Positions 58,930 to 64,000 of a stretch of DNA of 64,000 nucleotides are shown in pieces. The translations under genes and the position numbers were made by a program. Under the pieces are notes generated by a model, which was given only the letters and a program-made list of their open reading frames with translations, searched no databases and was not told where the DNA came from. This DNA comes from Agrypnia vestita. Lineage: Eukaryota > Arthropoda > Insecta > Trichoptera > Phryganeidae. The stretch spans positions 1-64,000 of the forward strand of contig JADDOH010011208.1 of the NCBI GenBank assembly GCA_016648135.1. The letters are read 5' to 3'. Every line of letters starts with the position of its first letter. Positions within the stretch are counted from its first letter, which is position 1.

Positions 58930-59904
58930 TTTTAGTTTAAATTCAATCTTTTTAGATACATATTTTTTTTAATTTTCACTGTTGGTTATAAAGTTCATAG
59001 AGAGTTATGAAAACATACTCAGTATTTTGTTTTTTTAATATCATAATATCCAATTTTTTAAATATAATAAATAATTTAGTACATTTCTTAATTAATAATT
59101 AAATAAGCAAGCCACAATTTTTAACATAAACTTTGTTTATTCCCGACTTAATATTCGGAGTTAGCAGACTTAAGGACGTAAGGATACCAGTTATTTATTG
59201 TTCACTGTGCAATAACAAGGTGCCTAGATTTTGTCAAGGAAACTATGAAAATTGTTTTCTTTGTATGAAAATAGTGACAATTGTGTGATTTATTAAATGA
59301 AATCTTCGAAAAGAATCAATAAAAGAATATTAGGAAAAAATATGATTTAATAACAAACAATAATTTTGTTTCTTTGAATTGAATTCCGAATTATCATACA
59401 ATAATAATGAAAATAATAACAGTTTTAAAAATAATCGATATAAACAGAATAAAATAAAAATAAAATCACCTCATTCTTGAAATGTGATTTTTTAAATAAT
59501 ATCAATAAATTAAAACCCAAAACATATATATCAGAGATTTATGAATCACACAGAAAAAATCAATGTGTCAAAACAAAAAAAGCAAAATAATACTTAATCT
59601 ACGGTCGACAGTCATTTCACCAATTAAAAAGCTGTAAATAAGACAAAAAAATGATAAAATGAGGCATATAAATACACATATATTACTTTCTTAATTAGAC
59701 ATCTATTATGATTTTTATTGTGATCATCAAAATTATTTTAACTATCTAAATATTCAGATAAATAATGAAAATAAATGAAGTATTAATGAACCATTTATAA
59801 ATACGACTTGAATAAATCACTACAAATAATTACATGATACGATTAAGCAAAGCTAGTAGCATTAACTGAGAGCCTACTCTACACATTTTTAATAAAAATA
59901 TTTT
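58930..59904. other. AT-rich unit spacer
   Basis: Non-coding; duplicate of 51926-52669 with additional sequence at the right. Confidence 0.55.
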
Positions 59905-60290
59905 ATACACTTCAGGTGAAATTTCAACAGTTAAGGAGATAAGCGACATCAATGTTAGGATTTTTCATCTTTTGCAATACGTTGTAGTATCATGAAACTA
60001 AAATATCGAATATTAATGAGATGACCGCTTTAATACAAGTAAGAAATGAAAACAAAACCAGATTTTTTCGCAACGTTTTAATCGTATTATTTGACTAAGA
60101 TTTTATTTTTAATATTCAACATAAGTTACTTTCATGATAGTCTAACGTTTAACAAAAGATAAATCAGAAATGATGTCGATTATCTCCTTAAGTGTTGACA
60201 TTTTGAGCAAAGTGTACGGAATATTTTATTATTCAAAATAATTTAAGAAAACTCCCCACAAGCTTTTGCTTCTAGCCGCGAGATACCCAA
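59905..60290. repeat. Family-1 palindromic MITE upstream of Cec-9
   Basis: Both arms present: gtgaaatttcaacagttaag at the left and cgattatctccttaagtgtt at the right. Confidence 0.7.
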
Positions 60291-60388
60291 CGTTATTAAT
60301 ACTTCGATTTAGTGAAATACGATGGACGTTCTGAGATGGATATAATACAATGTATTGTTACATCACAGAAATCTTCTACAGTTCTTCG

Positions 60389-60574
60389 AGAGATCCCCTA
60401 AAGTAAAAAATATACACAAGCTACAAATCAAGACGGGTTTTCCCAGCTGTTAAATTTGGTTCTCGATATACTTCTCGCAAAAAATAAACAACAATACCGT
60501 CCAATCTCGGGGAACCCTCATGTCACCCTGCTAAACTTTGGTTACTACGTCACGTTACGATATTGGTATAAATA
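60389..60574 (+). promoter_or_regulatory. Cec-9 promoter
   Basis: TATAAATA at 60567-60574, kB GGGGAACCCT at 60509-60518, opposite-strand GGGGATCTCT at 60398-60389. Confidence 0.78.
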
Positions 60575-60684
60575 CCCAGCGCGGTGTCCACACGGCATCA
60601 ATACGCATTCAACCATATTCTCAAACGCAGGCTTGTAGTCAACACATACAGCAAATTGTATTGTAAATTGTAAATTGCTTCACC

Positions 60685-61537
60685 ATGCAGAATTCAACCA
60701 AATTCTTTGTCTTGTTTCTGGTGGCCATGCTGGTGGCTTCAGAACTCTCGCAAGTGTCATCATCACCAGTTCCAGAGCCAGGATGGAGTTTCTTCAAGAA
60801 AATTGTGAGTATTTTTATTTTCGTAATAAAACCAACGAATAAAAATTAATTGCAATTCAACAGCAAAATACGAGGCTCCAACCAAATATTATTTGATTCC
60901 TCTCATTAATAATCAAAGACAAATTATAATTTTGTTTATATTAATTAATTTATATTGTTTTAAAATCTATATACTTCATTACGTGCATACATAATTATTA
61001 ATTTTTATAATTAATATAAAATTAATAATTATTTATTTTTAAAATTAATTTTGACACCTGTTTTATTTGCATAAATATCTGACTTACCCGCAAAATACAT
61101 ATCACACAATTTTCATCAATATTACTACTTTAACTGTTACCTCATTTTGAGTTTGAGATAGTGTGATGAAAATAGGAATAATTTGATAGTCCCCAAGAAC
61201 GAGGCATGAAGTTTTGATCAATATCTCGATCACTTAGACATTATTGTACTTACCGATTGACTAACAAGCTACTTAAGTTGTATTAAGTTGGTTGATTATA
61301 TAATAGTAAGATTCGATCCAGCTTTCTATCGTTTTAAATCTGCCTAAACAAAGAAAAACATTTATACGACTTCTTTACTGTCACAATTTATATAAAAACA
61401 ATTTAAATTTTACCTTAATTAAAAAAAATTATTTATTTTATTTTCAGGAACGTGTCGGGCAGAATATTCGCGATGGGATCGTCAAAGCAGGGCCGGCGGT
61501 AGCAGTCGTTGGTTCTGCAGCAGCGTTGGCGGGCTGA
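60685..61537 (+). CDS. Cec: Cecropin precursor, GWSFF type (Cec-9)
   Basis: Exon 1 is 60685-60804 and exon 2 is 61448-61537 (TGA); the intron is 643 bp in phase 0. 69 residues. The signal peptide has one change (FFVLFLV instead of FFVVFLV). Mature GWSFFKKIERVGQNIRDG, then IVKAGPAVAVVGSAAALAG. The C-terminal helix is that of Cec-5 while the N-terminus is of the GWS type, so the two exons have different closest relatives; this could reflect gene conversion or parallel change. The intron retains the SINE-like fragment but lacks the hairpin. Confidence 0.95.
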
Positions 61538-61639
61538 TAATTTCACAGAGCCAACATATAATTAACTTTAATCATACTATCCAAGATGTTCCTACTGATG
61601 ATCGCATTTATTACAACCTAACAATTAATTCTATGTGCG

Positions 61640-61657
61640 GATACCTCTGTAGGTACC
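61640..61657 (+). promoter_or_regulatory. 3' flank hairpin of Cec-9
   Basis: GATACCT-CTGT-AGGTACC. One side of the second pair has changed, leaving one mismatch in the stem; it looks like the intermediate between the Cec-5 and Cec-6 forms. Confidence 0.5.
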
Positions 61658-61821
61658 TTACACGATTTCTGTAAAAAGTATTTAAGATAATTTATTGTTT
61701 AAGACATTTTCAATTATATTTAATTTTATGTTTACAATCTAAGGTAAGTTATTTATTCGATATTAAAAAAAAGAAAAATACTCATTATTCTAATTATTTT
61801 TTCCTTTATAATAATGTTTTC

Positions 61822-62260
61822 AAATAAAATTAAAATAGAAATTATTGATTAAAAATGATAAATTATTGTTAAAAAAATATTTAATATAAAAACAAATTTA
61901 ATGATATAGTCCAGGAGCCAAAGGTACTTGAGCTATTTTAATGATTATATTAGTGTCATAAGTTGTTTTTTTTTTAAATAATTAGAGGTATTAATAGATT
62001 GTCAAATAAAGTTAAAACAGGAATTATTGATTAGAAATCATCAATTATTGTTAAAAAATTATTTAATGATAAAAACAAATTTAATGATATAGTCCAGGCG
62101 CTAGAGGTATTGAGTTATGTTAATGATTATATTAGTGTTATTAGTTGTTTTTTTTTAATAATTTAAATTATAAATAGGATGTCATAATTAAAATAGAAAT
62201 TATCGATAAAAAATTATAAATTGTTCGAAAAAAATTAATTAATGAGAAAAAGCAAATTTA
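61822..62260. repeat. 182-bp tandem repeat, about 2.4 copies
   Basis: The word atatagtccagg recurs at about 61905 and 62087, and the flanks aattattgattaaaaatgat, agttgttttttttt and aaacaaatttaatgatat repeat in step. Confidence 0.8.
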
Positions 62261-62344
62261 AAGATAGGTAGATGAAAAAATGCAAATAATTACTTATTAA
62301 TGTTTTTACAATTATTGTTTATGCACTTGCACGATGAAATACAA

Positions 62345-62760
62345 GTTAATTTAGATTTTTTACAATTATAAGCTATCGTTCCAAAATCCGCTGCACATAT
62401 ACAGAGCTGAATCAAAGACTCTGGAAATGGTCGCTTTGTCATTTGTCATGGGTATAGGTTACCTTTTCTCTCTTCATATCCAAATAAATTATAATCAATT
62501 GTCTGAAGCTGAGTTTAATCGGCATTTATCCACAAATATATTTGTACCGTAGCTCTTAACAAATGCAAATGCAAAGCATTAGATGTGCACATGATTTTCA
62601 TTAAATTTAAATCAAATTCAATTTTTTAAAAAGAGATAGGTGCAGACAGTTTCTAACTCTTTCAAATGTTCAATACTTCCCAAAGATGCTAGAGCTTTTT
62701 GTATAAAATCCAACGATACTAAATAATAAAATCCAAAAATAGTTTGTACTGTCAACTTTT
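62345..62760 (-). pseudogene. Fragment of an unidentified protein-coding repeat, copy 2
   Basis: Sister of 50000-50398. Minus-strand reading gives FIQKALASLGSIEHLKELET, LHLHLLRATVQIYLWINAD and KRPFPESLIQLCICAADFG. Its stops differ in position from those of copy 1, so the two decayed independently after duplication. Confidence 0.5.
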
Positions 62761-63394
62761 TTATTTTATTTTGCTGTCATTGTTTTTTATCAACCAGACA
62801 TTTCGGATTATAAATAATAAGAAAAAGATTAAAATCCTACAAAATTATGTAACAGAAACGTTATAGGCACTAGAGGAGTTGATATTGGGCCACACCAAAT
62901 AAAAATGCAATAATATATCAAAAAAATTCCGAAGCACGTGTATGTGATGAAACCGACTATTATACAACATTTTTATACTATCGTGTTTGCATTTCTTCAT
63001 ACTTTAAAAATAATAATTTTATAAACTAATTGGTTTTGTATACCATAGCTACAAAAAATATTCATTTAATTTATTTATATTTGTTTATATTCATCTCCAA
63101 ATACACAAATATATAATCACACTTATATTGTCAAATAATACACGATTATTAATAATATGATTAATCTCAGAACGCAGTTAGTGGTTTCTGCTAACACGCT
63201 TAATATACATTATAGTCATATCTTTTAGATTTGCGTATTTTTGAGGAAATTAAATTCCATTAACATATAATAAAATCTGTTAACATTTTTTCTCGATAAC
63301 TTGTCCGAGTTGACTAGTAAATAATAATCCCACAACTAACCTTCACAAATTGCCTTTAAAAAAATCGCTTTATATTCGTTAAAATGTTTCATTA
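62761..63394. other. Cec-9 3' flank
   Basis: Non-coding; corresponds to 50386-51140. Confidence 0.6.
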
Positions 63395-63685
63395 TTAAGG
63401 AGTAACTATAGTCGGCCAATGAACTGAAAGGGAGCGTAAGGATATGGATTGGAACTAGATGTGCGTGGTGAATGACTTACAGATTGTGGTATGAATTACT
63501 ACGCCCGCTAGAATTAGTGAAATCGATGTAGGCATGTACAGCACTAAAAAGGGGTGGCTAGCAGGTGTCGAGACGCGCGGGGGGATGAGACCCCCCTCAC
63601 CGCACTTCAGTCGCCGCTCGCCTTCAGCTCTTTGGCCTACTATAGAATTTATTGTATTCGCTCGTGTGAAATCTTAAATGTATAA
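63395..63685. repeat. Conserved GC-rich block, copy 3
   Basis: By eye identical to the copy at 51144-51430 from 63498 rightwards, and the identity continues to the window end. Confidence 0.65.
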
Positions 63686-63803
63686 CTACAATAAGCAAGT
63701 CAAAAAGACAAGCTTTTTATCCGGTTTAGTACCTCATAAGTTATTTTTTACAAGAAATTCAGTTACAAATACGATTTGTACGATTACAAATAATAGAATA
63801 TTA

Positions 63804-64000
63804 TTCGTAATACTGTTCGTACCCGGCATTGCACGGGTAAAGGATTAAGTAGAAAATAAATTCGTAGTTTAAAACAAATTTGCTATTGTTTTGTAAAGCC
63901 TCTAATTAAAATAATGTTTCCATTTAATTAAAGCTGGGGTGGGTAGGATGTCTAGAGAAGAAATGTGACATACTTTTTCCGTCGGTATATATGCAATATG
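63804..64000 (+). repeat. CCCGGCGTTG-type repeat, copy 7, cut by window end
   Basis: Same as 51552-51747 over its whole visible length. Confidence 0.7.

Overview
The window is eukaryotic, intron-bearing, strongly AT-rich DNA from an insect, almost certainly a moth or butterfly (Lepidoptera). The diagnostic content is a cluster of cecropin antimicrobial-peptide genes. Each has two coding exons, with a phase-0 intron after the ...FKKI codons and a second exon beginning ERxGQN. The pro-segment Ser-Pro-Val-Pro-Glu-Pro, the C-terminal Gly for amidation and the NF-kB-type sites upstream of TATAAATA boxes are all typical of lepidopteran cecropins. The species cannot be told from the sequence alone.

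Layout. Left arm (1-25 kb): three cecropin genes on the minus strand. Cec-1 (2063-2702) and Cec-3 (22520-24579) encode the same mature peptide. Cec-2 (10349-10705) is divergent. Between them lies transposon-rich DNA: palindromic MITEs, a PIF/Harbinger element with TTA target duplication, a hAT element with a perfect 8-bp target duplication, non-LTR retrotransposon remnants, Penelope-like and Jockey-like remnants, and one possible small spliced host gene of unknown function (16377-16944). Middle (25-36 kb): repeats and an unusual cecropin-family gene on the plus strand (31357-32283), whose product carries a long acidic insert and an acidic tail. Right arm (35.8-64 kb): five tandem plus-strand cecropin genes (Cec-5 to Cec-9) in units of roughly 5 to 7 kb. 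Each unit carries a palindromic MITE about 0.4-0.9 kb upstream, a conserved promoter block, the gene, and a hairpin in the 3' flank. Several units also hold a CCCGGCGTTG-type interspersed repeat. An orphan minus-strand cecropin exon 2 (56508-56597) lies beside a Penelope-like element.

Function. The genes together are an inducible humoral immune locus: secreted amphipathic helix-hinge-helix peptides, probably driven by Rel/NF-kB factors. The array seems to grow by segmental duplication. Paralogues differ mainly in the first residues of the mature peptide (RWKFF versus GWSFF), in the core of the kB site and in a few exon 2 positions. The most unusual items are the acidic cecropin-like gene, the 3' flank hairpin with a compensatory base-pair change, and the co-duplicated palindromic MITE next to each immune promoter.
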